A stretch of DNA of 34,410 bases, from assembly GCA_018302085.1 (NCBI GenBank), contig JAGWAF010000026.1:1-34410 (forward strand), read 5' to 3'. This DNA comes from Candidatus Woesearchaeota archaeon (GTDB taxonomy: Archaea; Nanobdellota; Nanobdellia; Woesearchaeales; JAGWAF01). The notes beneath the pieces are model-generated. The model had not been told where the DNA came from and did not search any database. It saw only the letters and a list, made by a program, of their open reading frames with translations. Made by a program: the position numbers and the translations under genes. Below are positions 24,594 to 34,405 of the stretch, piece after piece (the first letter of the stretch is position 1; each line of letters starts with the position of its first letter).

Positions 24594-25466
24594 TCATTTA
24601 TTCTTTCTGTATACTGAATGTCCGACGTGCTCTAGTGTTGACAGTCCCATTAGTGAGATACCTTCTGTAGCACCTAAAAAAAGATAGCTTCCCACGTGCA
24701 TGCAGTTTTCTGTCAATGCCGTGAGAACTGTACGCCTGTCATCATTCGACATATAAATAAGAACATTTCTCAGAAAAACAATGTCTGGATTTTCAAACTC
24801 ATTTGGAAATTTGACATGTTTATTCGCGACGTGTCTTAAATTGAGTTTTTCAAAAGTAACTCCATCTTTTATGGAAGGATGCACCACTCTATACCATTTT
24901 CCATCCCTATTCTCTACTCTTGTATAGCACTCAAGCAATTTTATATATCCTAAACCACAATCCTCTGAAATGAAAGATGAAAGGAGGTACTCCCCCTTTC
25001 TCGCCTGTGCCAATGCCTCCTTTCTAATGTCTGTTGCAAGAATTTTAACAGGTTTTCCCACCTTTGCGGCTACCATTGCAATGCTATACGCCTCCCTCCC
25101 ATCCGAACAGCAGAGATCCAAAATAACTGAAGTTCCAGAAATGGTTGGAAGTAACCCTTCTAAATATCTGAACTGTTCGGGTTCACGGAAAAAGTAAGTT
25201 TTACCATTAAGCAAGGTATTGGCAACATCTTCTAACAATTGAGAGCCCGGCCTTAGCGCTTTGATAAAGTCCCTCCAACTTGAAAATTTGGAAGCAAGTC
25301 CTTCTAATCTACGACCAATATTCGGACGTACGGTTTTAGGCGGACCAGAAAGATACGACTCCTCGATACGCCATATTATCGTGCTAAGCTCTTCTTTGGT
25401 GGGTTCTCCAATGGACTCTCCACTGGGTTCTTTACCAGGTTCTCTGCCATGTGTTCTTATCTGCAT
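24594..25466 (-). CDS. CheR-like methyltransferase
   Basis: NGKTYFFREPEQF, ILDLCCSDGREAYSIAMV, ILATDIRKEALAQARKGEY, PDIVFLRNVLIYMSNDDRR. Confidence 0.83.
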   Translation of the reverse strand: MQIRTHGREPGKEPSGESIGEPTKEELSTIIWRIEESYLSGPPKTVRPNIGRRLEGLASKFSSWRDFIKALRPGSQLLEDVANTLLNGKTYFFREPEQFRYLEGLLPTISGTSVILDLCCSDGREAYSIAMVAAKVGKPVKILATDIRKEALAQARKGEYLLSSFISEDCGLGYIKLLECYTRVENRDGKWYRVVHPSIKDGVTFEKLNLRHVANKHVKFPNEFENPDIVFLRNVLIYMSNDDRRTVLTALTENCMHVGSYLFLGATEGISLMGLSTLEHVGHSVYRKNK

Positions 25467-25497
25467 CGACTTGGATATTCACGCTTGTTTTAAAAAG

Positions 25498-25593
25498 CTA
25501 TAGGAAAAGACATTAATTTTCGTAGATTTCACGTCTTTTCCTAATAAGCAAATGACTTTGCCAAAGCTACGATTATTAAAGTCATTTGCTATA
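25498..25593 (-). repeat. Element K2, copy 2 (exact reverse complement of 20135-20230)
   Basis: Base-by-base comparison: all 96 positions identical. Confidence 0.95.
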
Positions 25594-25631
25594 GCCCCAT
25601 CTTTTTAAACCCAACTATCTTTTTTATCGTT

Positions 25632-27104
25632 ATGACGACAGTTATACTAGACTGCTACACTGATGAACCTGCGGGGCTTGGAGTTCCACCTTACTTGGGA
25701 ACATACCCACGCTACTTGGCTGGCTGGCTGAAAAGTCAAGGTCAGGAATATATTTATTTAACAATTGATGATGTCAGACTCTGGAAAAATTATGGCGGGA
25801 AAAAAATTGTTCCTAAAAAAAGTCAGAAAACTGATATTTTTACTTATAATCTAACAAATAACGCCGACAATGTTCATAAAATTTTGGAAAACTGTTCTGA
25901 GATGTACATCATCTGTGGTGTACATGTTCCAGGAAAATATTTGAGCGCGATGCCAGGAACACTCCATGAAGTTAGTAAACTTGTGCAGAACTTGAAATGC
26001 AGGAAAATTTTAATGGGCCCTGTTGTATTTGGAACGAGCTTGCATGGAGGAAAAGAAAGTGAGATTGTTGATGAAAATAAATTTGAAATTGGAGAATATG
26101 ACTTTAATTTTGCGGAGGCGAAAAAATATTCTGTTTTAGGTGCTGACATCTTGCAGTGCATTCCGGATATTCGCGTGTTAGAAATCGAAACTGGAAAAGG
26201 ATGCCAAAGACTCAAGGGGTGCAGTTTTTGCACTGAGCCATTGAAAAATAAGTTTGTGTGCCGTCCCAACGACGATATTTTGGAAGAAATGAAAGCTCTA
26301 TATGATAACGGTGCACGTTACTTTAGGCTTGGAAAACAAGCGTGCATTTACGCCCAGCCAGACTTGCCTGCCCTGCTAAAGAATATCAGAAAAGCGATGC
26401 CGGAAATCAAAGTTTTACACATCGATAATGTCAATCCCGTAAACGTGATTGGAAAAAATGGTGAAGAATATACCAAGGCAATTGTTGAATATTGTACCGA
26501 AGCAAATGTTGCAGCAATGGGTGTAGAAAGTTTTGATCCAACTGTTGTTGCTGAAAATTTTCTGAACACTACTCCAGAGCTAACCTATCGGGCTATTGCC
26601 ATCATTAATAAATACGGTAAGGAACGCGGCCCCAACGGAATGCCAAAATTTATTCCAGGAATCAATCTGATTTACGGCTTGAAAGGAGAAACAAAAGAAA
26701 CCAATGCGCACAACTTGAAATGGCTTCACAAAATTATCGATGACGGATTTTTATTGCGAAGAATTAACATTCGCCAAGTTGCAGTTATGGACAATACACC
26801 TTTAAAAGAAATGGGCGGGTTAAAATTTTTACATAAAAACAAAAGATATTATTGGAAATGGCGCAACCAAGTACGGCAAGAAATCGACGTTCCAATGCTT
26901 GAAAAAATTACTCCAGTCGGAACTGTTTTACATGACATCTACACAGAAATATACGATGGCAATACCACGTTTTGCAGACAGTTTGGAACGTACCCACTAA
27001 TTGTTGGAGTAAAAGGGCGTCTTCCATTAAAACAATTCATTTCTATTCGTGTTACGGGACATATGAAAAGGAGTATTATTGGGGAAGCTGTCCTACAAAA
27101 TTAA
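25632..27104 (+). CDS. Archaeal radical SAM protein (COG1031-like)
   Basis: DCYTDEPAGLGVPPYLGTYPRYLAGWL N-terminus; ETGKGCQRLKGCSFCTEP cluster motif; GINLIYGLKGETKET. Confidence 0.78.
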   Translation: MTTVILDCYTDEPAGLGVPPYLGTYPRYLAGWLKSQGQEYIYLTIDDVRLWKNYGGKKIVPKKSQKTDIFTYNLTNNADNVHKILENCSEMYIICGVHVPGKYLSAMPGTLHEVSKLVQNLKCRKILMGPVVFGTSLHGGKESEIVDENKFEIGEYDFNFAEAKKYSVLGADILQCIPDIRVLEIETGKGCQRLKGCSFCTEPLKNKFVCRPNDDILEEMKALYDNGARYFRLGKQACIYAQPDLPALLKNIRKAMPEIKVLHIDNVNPVNVIGKNGEEYTKAIVEYCTEANVAAMGVESFDPTVVAENFLNTTPELTYRAIAIINKYGKERGPNGMPKFIPGINLIYGLKGETKETNAHNLKWLHKIIDDGFLLRRINIRQVAVMDNTPLKEMGGLKFLHKNKRYYWKWRNQVRQEIDVPMLEKITPVGTVLHDIYTEIYDGNTTFCRQFGTYPLIVGVKGRLPLKQFISIRVTGHMKRSIIGEAVLQN

Positions 27105-27175
27105 CTTTTCTATAATAATTAAAAAGATAATTTCGATAAAAACTATTATAAACAAGCTTTGTTGTCTTCACTTTC

Positions 27176-27724
27176 ATGGTCTATGAAAACCCTCTCATGA
27201 GCTGGTTTAGGGAGGAAGCAGCAATCTTTACTAATCCGCTTGCGAGACGGCTGCATAAACTAGGTGTAAAACCAAATCTTATTACAACACTCTCTTTTCT
27301 TTCAGGACTCGCTGCAGTGTATTTCCTATTTTACAATCACGCTATCTTTGTTTTTTTCGGTGTTCTCCATCTTTTATTCGATGGCTTGGATGGTTCCCTT
27401 GCTCGTGTTTCTCAGACTTCAAGTCTTTTTGGAAAATGGTACGACTATGCTACTGATCGAACAATTACCTTTTTACTCCTGGCAAAATGTGCCTTGGTCT
27501 ATGAGACTGTTTTCTGGATTCTTCTGGCTTATTTTTGCCATCACCTCATCTATGTGCTTTGTAAAGGAGAAATTATCGTTTTTTATGGAAGAACCATCCT
27601 TCTTGTTTCCTTGATTCTCGGCTACGATTGGTTTGGATTGTATGCAGTCGGGGTCATTGGGATGGTAGGTATCAGTGCGCAGGTGTTGAGTCTAATACAC
27701 CCTTTTTTAAAAGCAAAGATTTAA
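27176..27724 (+). CDS. CDP-alcohol phosphatidyltransferase family protein
   Basis: FDGLDGSLARVSQTSSLFGKWYDYATD (DGxxAR...G...D...D). Confidence 0.88.
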   Translation: MVYENPLMSWFREEAAIFTNPLARRLHKLGVKPNLITTLSFLSGLAAVYFLFYNHAIFVFFGVLHLLFDGLDGSLARVSQTSSLFGKWYDYATDRTITFLLLAKCALVYETVFWILLAYFCHHLIYVLCKGEIIVFYGRTILLVSLILGYDWFGLYAVGVIGMVGISAQVLSLIHPFLKAKI

Positions 27725-27749
27725 ATATCTTATTTTCGCTAGGGGGAGT

Positions 27750-28055
27750 ATGCTCGGTATCTATGATTATGCGTTGGGAACGGCTCAAATCGCTTCTGTT
27801 TTCTTAATGGTTGTGGCTGGCATTATTGCACTTTCGATGTTTAGGTCTGCGCACAGGGAAGAAGAATTGAAAGCGTGGAAGTGGCTCATCATTGCCTTGG
27901 TCCTCTTTGCCGTGGAAGAAGTTTTCGGAGCTCTCAAAAGTTTTGGAATCTTCAGTACGCCTTATCTTACTCACATCATTCCTTCATTCATCCTAATTTT
28001 TTTGATCACAGCTTTAGTCGTTCAACTACAAGTGAATAGAGGGTGGTTCAAATAG
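27750..28055 (+). CDS. Three-TM membrane protein, unknown
   Basis: Hydrophobic 101-aa ORF following a TATA-like signal. Confidence 0.6.
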   Translation: MLGIYDYALGTAQIASVFLMVVAGIIALSMFRSAHREEELKAWKWLIIALVLFAVEEVFGALKSFGIFSTPYLTHIIPSFILIFLITALVVQLQVNRGWFK

Positions 28056-28390
28056 TAAATCTTGGTGTAGCGTTTGGAATGGTGGCACCTTACTATAATC
28101 TCCTATTTGTTCTCGTTGTTGTTTTTCTTTTTATCAAACTCTTCAGGGAAAAAACTTCACGCACATTCATGATGCCCTGGGAGCTTTTGTTCATGATTAT
28201 TTGCATCTATATTTTTGAAGAGGTACTCACAGTGCTTCGAATGGCGGGAATCATTTCTATTCCAATCCATATCAACGGATTTTTTGAATTAGCCATTTCT
28301 ATCCTTGGGTTGTACATGATTTTTGTGCAAAAGAAGCATATCAAGAAAACGTATGAAGTGCATCACGAAGCTCACAAAAAGAAAAAATAG
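28043..28390 (+). CDS. Membrane protein, unknown (similar layout to the preceding gene)
   Basis: Overlaps the upstream ORF; LLFMIICIYIFEEVLTVLRMAGIISIPIHING parallels WLIIALVLFAVEEVFGALKSFGIFSTPYLTH. Confidence 0.6.
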   Translation: MVQIVNLGVAFGMVAPYYNLLFVLVVVFLFIKLFREKTSRTFMMPWELLFMIICIYIFEEVLTVLRMAGIISIPIHINGFFELAISILGLYMIFVQKKHIKKTYEVHHEAHKKKK

Positions 28391-28438
28391 AGGACTTTGA
28401 AAAACCCCTTGATAAAGATTTTTTCGAAGTAATCTGCC

Positions 28439-28518
28439 AGAAGTTTGAGCAAATTGAGATGTTACTCAAACTTCTCTATCAGAGGTTTGAACAAATATAA
28501 TAGGTTATTCGAACCTCT
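28439..28518. repeat. Tandem pair of related hairpins (K4), loops not complementary
   Basis: AGAAGTTTGAG-15 nt-CTCAAACTTCT, ctatc, AGAGGTTTGAA-16 nt-TTCGAACCTCT (one G-U). Confidence 0.7.
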
Positions 28519-28621
28519 CAATAGTTTTTATTGAATGATTATTTCTATTATTTTTTTTATTCTTGTGGTTTTTTTTATCAGGTTCCTTCGCTAGGCTCCT
28601 TCCCTACTCTCGCTCCTTTTT

Positions 28622-31036
28622 CTACTCTCTTTTATCTTTCATCCTTTTGAGCATTTCGTCTATCTTTCGGAGTTCAGGATCTTGTACTTTTGGTTTTTGT
28701 CGTTTCTGATGCGTGAATATGCGTAGCCAGTGATGTCTTCTATGTTTGAGGGCGCTATCGAGCTTTTCTAAGCTGCTCTTTGCTCTGGGGGGAAGATGTG
28801 CTTTTGGGATGGCGAATGCAAAACGTGGAATCTTGAGTGACGTTTCCCGCGTTTGTTTTTTATTTGACGAAAGAAGTTCCCGCACTTCAATAAAGATAAC
28901 GTACAATGCCCCAACAAGCAAAATAAGGTATGCGTAGGGTACTGTTTTTTTACATACCATCCTTGTCCAGACACTTGCAATTGCCAGAAGCAGGAGTAAA
29001 ACGTATGTGGTGTACTGGAGCTTTCTTCCGTGATGTTCTCTGTGATACACAATAAAATATTTTTCGATCAGGTAAGCGATGAAAACTAAAATCACGATAA
29101 TGGAGAAGAAATTAAGTGTCACGGGTGCAATCAAACAAATTCCTGGCAATCTCGTGGGCGTAGCACAATCAATCGGGCAATTCAACTCATTTTCTCCAAC
29201 ACCGCAAACTCCATTTCCACATTTACAATTCAAAGGATCGTACGTAGCTTCTTCTTCAATACGCTGGCCAACGATCATAAAATATTCATCAGCTGTGCAG
29301 CTTTGAATAAAACTCTGGAAATATTGATTATACCCCAAGACTGCATTATCTGATTTCTCCTCGGCTCTCTGCTGGTTCATGATCCGTTCTAAAACACGCA
29401 AGGCTGTCGGATTTGTTACAAGTTCTGTGTGTGTAAGGTCAATTCCAAAAAAGTCTTTACAACTATTATTAATGTAACTTTCACCAACACGCTGCGCACC
29501 TTTTATCGTAGTAATACCATCATTCTTACCCTGGATTCCAAGCAGTTCTTCGCTCTTCACCTTAAAGATTCCAAGATTGAATTCATACGTTCTCGAACCG
29601 GCAATAACATAGTACTGAATATTCGGCATCTTTTGTACTAACAGCCCTTCGCTTAATTTTTTTAGGAGAGCGCTGTTCATATTAAAGAGCTGGGTTGATG
29701 TTTTTTCATTCACAAGATTTTTGAACATATTTCGATACACTTCAACTCCAGGACTTCCTTCATGGGGGCCAGCAATGAGCACAACGTTTTTTACCCTGTC
29801 TAGGAATCCGTATTTCAGCGGATCTTTCTTCTTAGCCTCATTAGCGCGCAGCAATCCTTCTTGGATTACAAAGCTTCCCAAACTATGTCCAATAAGATAT
29901 ATGTGATCATATTCATCGAGATGTAATTCTAGAGTGTCGATAAACTCCTGCGCAATAACATCCAAATCGCGACCAGTAGAATATTCAAGGGTCCAGATCT
30001 GTGCTGGCTGCTTATTGTATTTGAAATCATTGACAATAAACTCAAACGTTCTTGGGGAGCTCATTAAACCGTGAATCAGAATAAACGCATCTTTACTCTT
30101 TCCATAATCATACACCTTTTTCAGGTGGAGTCCCGAGTAGTTATAGCCTTGCTTAAACGCTTCGATACATCCATAACAGATCACACCAAGAGGAGCCAGA
30201 ATAATTTTGTTGTTCTCTTCAAACTGAGTAAGATCGTCTGTCGTTACTTCAATTGATTTTTCATTGGGATTATTTTTTCCATCAATAAGATTCCATTCGT
30301 TGTTTTTATAATAAAATAGTTGGATCGTATCGGATTCAAATTTTCTGGTTTCGGAATAAGGAAAGATGATTCGAGCAGGTATTTTTCCTTGTATCGCCTT
30401 TTCTAACGTAATCACTTGCGGAACATTAACAATGCCCAAACTAGGATTGAGTGGCTCCGCAATACTTGTATTTAATGTACTGATCGTTACTAAAAGATAT
30501 GGGGGGATCCAGCCTGTAAATTCAAGCTTTGCCCTCCCGCTAATAAGGACTCTTTGACCTTCCGTGATCAAACCCTTGGCGGGTGGTTGCAGTTCGAAAA
30601 CTTCAGGGATACGTTCATAGCTTTCACGTTCAGAAAGTTTTCTTTCAATACTGTCGTGTATCGATTCGTTTCCACAAGTCAGGTTTTCAAGGTTGCTCAT
30701 GCCAATAATTTCGTAACATTGGCCGTCCTTGCATCTCAACAATTTAAGATTCTTGTACTCATCAGGAAGGTTGAAAGTAATATCAATGGATTGGCCACTG
30801 CAAGGCAGGGTAAATGGTCCGCTCACAACATCATAGCCTTCAGGAACTTTCAACTCTGTCGGTACTTCAATCATCTGGATAAAAAAATCCTTCAACAATG
30901 ATCCATTGCTTACAGCACAGGCTACGGGATCTTCTACCTGTACAGGTTGCTCCACTGTTGGTGGCGGAGGTGGGGGTGGAGGCGGTGGGGGCGGTGGAGG
31001 TGGCGGCGGTGGCGGTGGTGGAGGCGGCGGTGGGAC
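28622..31036 (-). CDS. Poly-proline linker plus alpha/beta-hydrolase (lipase-like) surface/membrane module; probably the 3' half of the upstream beta-helix gene in another frame
   Basis: Pro25 tract; DAFILIHGLMSSPRTFEF, IYLIGHSLGSFV; CGNGVCGVGENELNCPIDC; C-terminal TM helices. The N-terminal 47 aa of the tracked ORF (to 31177) are antisense-like or out of frame with the upstream gene. Confidence 0.75.
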   Translation of the reverse strand, partial: VPPPPPPPPPPPPPPPPPPPPPPPPPTVEQPVQVEDPVACAVSNGSLLKDFFIQMIEVPTELKVPEGYDVVSGPFTLPCSGQSIDITFNLPDEYKNLKLLRCKDGQCYEIIGMSNLENLTCGNESIHDSIERKLSERESYERIPEVFELQPPAKGLITEGQRVLISGRAKLEFTGWIPPYLLVTISTLNTSIAEPLNPSLGIVNVPQVITLEKAIQGKIPARIIFPYSETRKFESDTIQLFYYKNNEWNLIDGKNNPNEKSIEVTTDDLTQFEENNKIILAPLGVICYGCIEAFKQGYNYSGLHLKKVYDYGKSKDAFILIHGLMSSPRTFEFIVNDFKYNKQPAQIWTLEYSTGRDLDVIAQEFIDTLELHLDEYDHIYLIGHSLGSFVIQEGLLRANEAKKKDPLKYGFLDRVKNVVLIAGPHEGSPGVEVYRNMFKNLVNEKTSTQLFNMNSALLKKLSEGLLVQKMPNIQYYVIAGSRTYEFNLGIFKVKSEELLGIQGKNDGITTIKGAQRVGESYINNSCKDFFGIDLTHTELVTNPTALRVLERIMNQQRAEEKSDNAVLGYNQYFQSFIQSCTADEYFMIVGQRIEEEATYDPLNCKCGNGVCGVGENELNCPIDCATPTRLPGICLIAPVTLNFFSIIVILVFIAYLIEKYFIVYHREHHGRKLQYTTYVLLLLLAIASVWTRMVCKKTVPYAYLILLVGALYVIFIEVRELLSSNKKQTRETSLKIPRFAFAIPKAHLPPRAKSSLEKLDSALKHRRHHWLRIFTHQKRQKPKVQDPELRKIDEMLKRMKDKRE

Positions 31037-34000
31037 GCGGATCTGAAACAGAATTAAGAACACGAATGCTCGTAGCCGCACTGTAGGGTAAATCACTTCC
31101 AGTTTCTCCAAATCTATCTCCAGTGTTATCAAAAATATCAAGAGTTGGGACATCTTCCCAATCATTACCTCCGCCACTATGGCCCAAGGTTGAGTCAGAG
31201 TAAAGGTTTGGGTCAGATGACCCGTTATCGTCCGCCAAAATAGTTGAACCTCTAAAAGTGTTGAGGAAAAATATGTTTGAAGTTCCTAACGTGATATTAA
31301 CTCCAACAGATGTTGAGTTTCCACTAATAGTATTGTTACTAAAATTGTTTAATGTTACATTTGCGGCGGAGATAACAATTTGTGCTATAGTATTGTTTGC
31401 GATATTATTGAATGTGATCCTATTATTATTTGCACCAACAAGTTGTAATCCTCTTGTGTTATTTTCTATCCTATTCCTTGTAAGATTATTATTCGTGGCT
31501 GCGCCTCCTGAAGTATTTTCAAACACGCGTACACCAAAACCGTTACTAATGATGACGTTTCCGGTAATCAAAGAATGTCTCGTCCTTAAATGAAGGCCGC
31601 TTGTTGAACTTGATGTTATCGTATTATTTTCTATTGTGTTATTGTCTTGTTCGGCCAATAGGCCTACTGCACTATGATTTGAAATGTTATTATCTAAAAT
31701 ATAATTATTATTTCCATTGATGTTTATTCCGCCTCCTAGCAGGGAAACATCATTTGACCTTACTGTATTATTTTTTAGTGTTGAGTTGTCTATCTTTAGG
31801 CCAATTCCCCCATCAAAGTTGTATTCGACAGTGTTATTCTCTATCGTGTACCCTGTGCCAACGAAATTTGTGAAATTCAATGATTTAATCCCACTATCGT
31901 TTTCTCCAAAAGTTATGAGGTTATTCGTAATGAAAATTCCAGACTGAATATTATCAAAAGATATTTGTGCAAAAATAGAGGCTCGCCCATTATGACTGAT
32001 ATTATTGAAAGTCATATTCGTGCCATTGGATGCGTTGTTATAAATTCCAGTTCGCGTATTGTTAAAGATGGTATTATTGATGAGGGTAATGTTTATGCTT
32101 TGACTGATGAAAGTTCCATTGGAGTTATTATTGAGAACGTTATGGCTAACAGTGTCTCTTTCCTCGTTGATAATATCGATGCCGTTGCCCTCACTATTTT
32201 CGATGATATTATTCGTAATCAAACTATCCGTGTTGCTGTTGCTGACGCGTATACCGGCTGAGGAGCCATTCGTTACACTATTATTCCTTATCGTGGCCTG
32301 ACTTACATTGTCCATAAGAATACCTATTTGCATATTGCCTATGATACAATTTTCAACCGTTTCATTGGTTTTATTACTTGCTAGAACGGCTGTCGTGAGG
32401 GAGCTCCCGGATAAATCGATATTATTGATTATCCTTCTTCCATTACAGTTTAATGCAATATTATTTTGATTGAGATAAACACATGCTGTTGCAGTTGGTA
32501 ATCCCACAGTTACAGAGAGATTGTTTTGCATCGTTGTATTTACATTCAAGAAACTTGTACATATTAAGCGGGCATTAAAATCGTCAACAGCGCTGATAAT
32601 ATCCCCATCACTTGTTTGACAGCTTACGTTAAATGAAAAGTTACCTTCATAATCAAAGGTTCTGTTATGTTGGAAGAATAGTGTTGTTGTATTAAAGGTC
32701 ATATTCTGTGCAGTTGTGAAGGCGCCTGTGTCGTTAAATGAAATGTTACAGGCACCATCCACGGGGTTGTCTGGCTGATCAGTTGCGTCGCTCAAATTTG
32801 CGTAGAAAAAGCTTTGAGTACCTAATGTTATCGGACTATTACCTCCCTCAGGATCTGACTGATCGAAAATAGTCAAGTTTTCTCCAAGCCCCGCAGCGAA
32901 CGCGGTAAAATGATCTACTGTGAATGTTACAGTATCGCCATTGTCCACAAAAGGGATCATGGTTTGTTCCCAATCAGGGCAGGTGAAAAGCTCAGTGTCA
33001 AAGTTTTCACATTTTAAGATTACGCCAACCGGCCCAATTTTTTCCAGGGTGATAGTTGCGCTAGTGACTTCAACATTATCCAAGGCAAAGACCGCACTTC
33101 CAACTTCTTCGTCATAAGTGTAGTCGATTTTTGCTTGTAACTGCTGTTCTGTTGATCTCAAATCTTCAATCACAACTTGATTCGCATCCCCCGAAAGAAG
33201 GCCATCTGCTTTGATTTCGATGTCATACACTCCTGGAATTACTTCTTCGCTCTTAACGTTCCCTATTGCACGATCATATTTGTCAACAAGTTCAATGTCA
33301 ACATTTTCCTTGAATAGTTCAGAACTTTCCAGTGCTGTTCCAATCTTCAGAACAATTTGTTGTCTAATGGTATCCTTCCCATCGTTTGCAATCAGTGTGA
33401 GGGTAAAGATGCCTTTCATGTCTGGCTTTGTTTGTATCGCGATGCTATGATCGGTCATGACAAATTCTAAGTTTTCAGGGGCGGTGGCAAGGTATGTTAG
33501 TACATCATTGTCTGTATCTTCCCAGTAAGACGCTAGATTAATTTCAAGGCTTTCTCCTGACTTAATGGAGAGTTCACCGGGGCCTTTATAGGCTGGCTGG
33601 TGATTGACTTCATCAGATAGGGTGTATGCCAATTTACTGATTTCAAGAGCCGCATCATAAACTTCTATTTCGAGCAATGCGTACACTGAGGCGTCTGCAA
33701 GCGCACATGTTTCTTCGCAGACCTGGTAAAAGGTAGTTTTCTGCGCATCGTGGCTATCGAGAGTATTGCTATCAAACAAGAGCAGTTTTTGATCGTTCTC
33801 CTCAAGCCAAACTTTTGCGTATCCCCCCTCTTCTTTGGTAAAACTGCCACTGATTTTTATGCTGCCAGGAGGTTCAACAAATGCGAGGGCCTTTGTTGTT
33901 GAAGCGGTAAAAGTTTCGTCTATTTTTTGCGTGTATTTTTCTTCCTGAATTATTCTTCCAGTGATGGCATCATGGGGCAAGGTTACCAGGAAAATGGTTG

Positions 34001-34091
34001 TGAAAAGAATTGCAAAGAGTGAGAGCGCTAGAACTATCAGGATGACATTTCTGTTCTTTTGTTTTTCCTGCTGCTCTTTTCCGATATTCAT
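31034..34091 (-). CDS. Large exported protein with right-handed parallel beta-helix (NosD/PbH1-like) repeats
   Basis: N-terminal TM anchor; repeats such as NNSVTNGSSAGIRVSNSN.., NNIIENSEGNGIDIIN.., NNTVRSND... Reading frame becomes low-complexity (TAASTTATAATSTAPT) after 31034. Confidence 0.85.
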
Positions 34092-34405
34092 TTTGATTCC
34101 ACAATTTTTTCAAAGAGGTATTCCGCTCCCTGAAAGATTTTTATTTTATCTAACGTGAGGGTGTGATTGCTCAGTGCCGCGATGAGTTCATGGATTGTCA
34201 TGAGTTTTATTTCTCCGCCGTCGAGAACGATGCTATCGGTTTGTCGTGATTCACCAATTGCCATCAACTCGTTTTTGATATTGATTATTGAAAAAATATT
34301 TTTTGGCAGATGGGAATTGCGGTATTTTTTTTCAATTTTCCATTTTTCAGCATCCTTGTAGGCAGTGAAAGCAAGAAGAGCAATCGCCTCAGAAGTTGGA
34401 TTCAT
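34088..34405 (-). CDS. Hypothetical protein
   Basis: 105-aa ORF whose stop overlaps the next gene's start by 4 nt. Confidence 0.6.
   Translation of the reverse strand: MNPTSEAIALLAFTAYKDAEKWKIEKKYRNSHLPKNIFSIINIKNELMAIGESRQTDSIVLDGGEIKLMTIHELIAALSNHTLTLDKIKIFQGAEYLFEKIVESK

Noticed and set aside
28439-28518. K4 as a kissing-loop element
   Set aside because: Loops CAAATTGAGATGTTA and CAAATATAATAGGTTA are similar to each other, not complementary; kept only as a tandem hairpin.
30867-31033. C-terminal tail of the 1074-aa ORF (TAASTTATAATSTAPTASTPTSATNSGATCTGRRSRSLCC...)
   Set aside because: Out-of-frame reading of the proline repeat and following lipase-gene sequence; not a believable domain.
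31037-31177. N-terminal 47 aa of the tracked 851-aa ORF (MAEVMIGKMSQLLIF...)
   Set aside because: Overlaps the beta-helix gene in a different frame; looks like chance read-through before the Pro tract, so I start the real domain at the tract.
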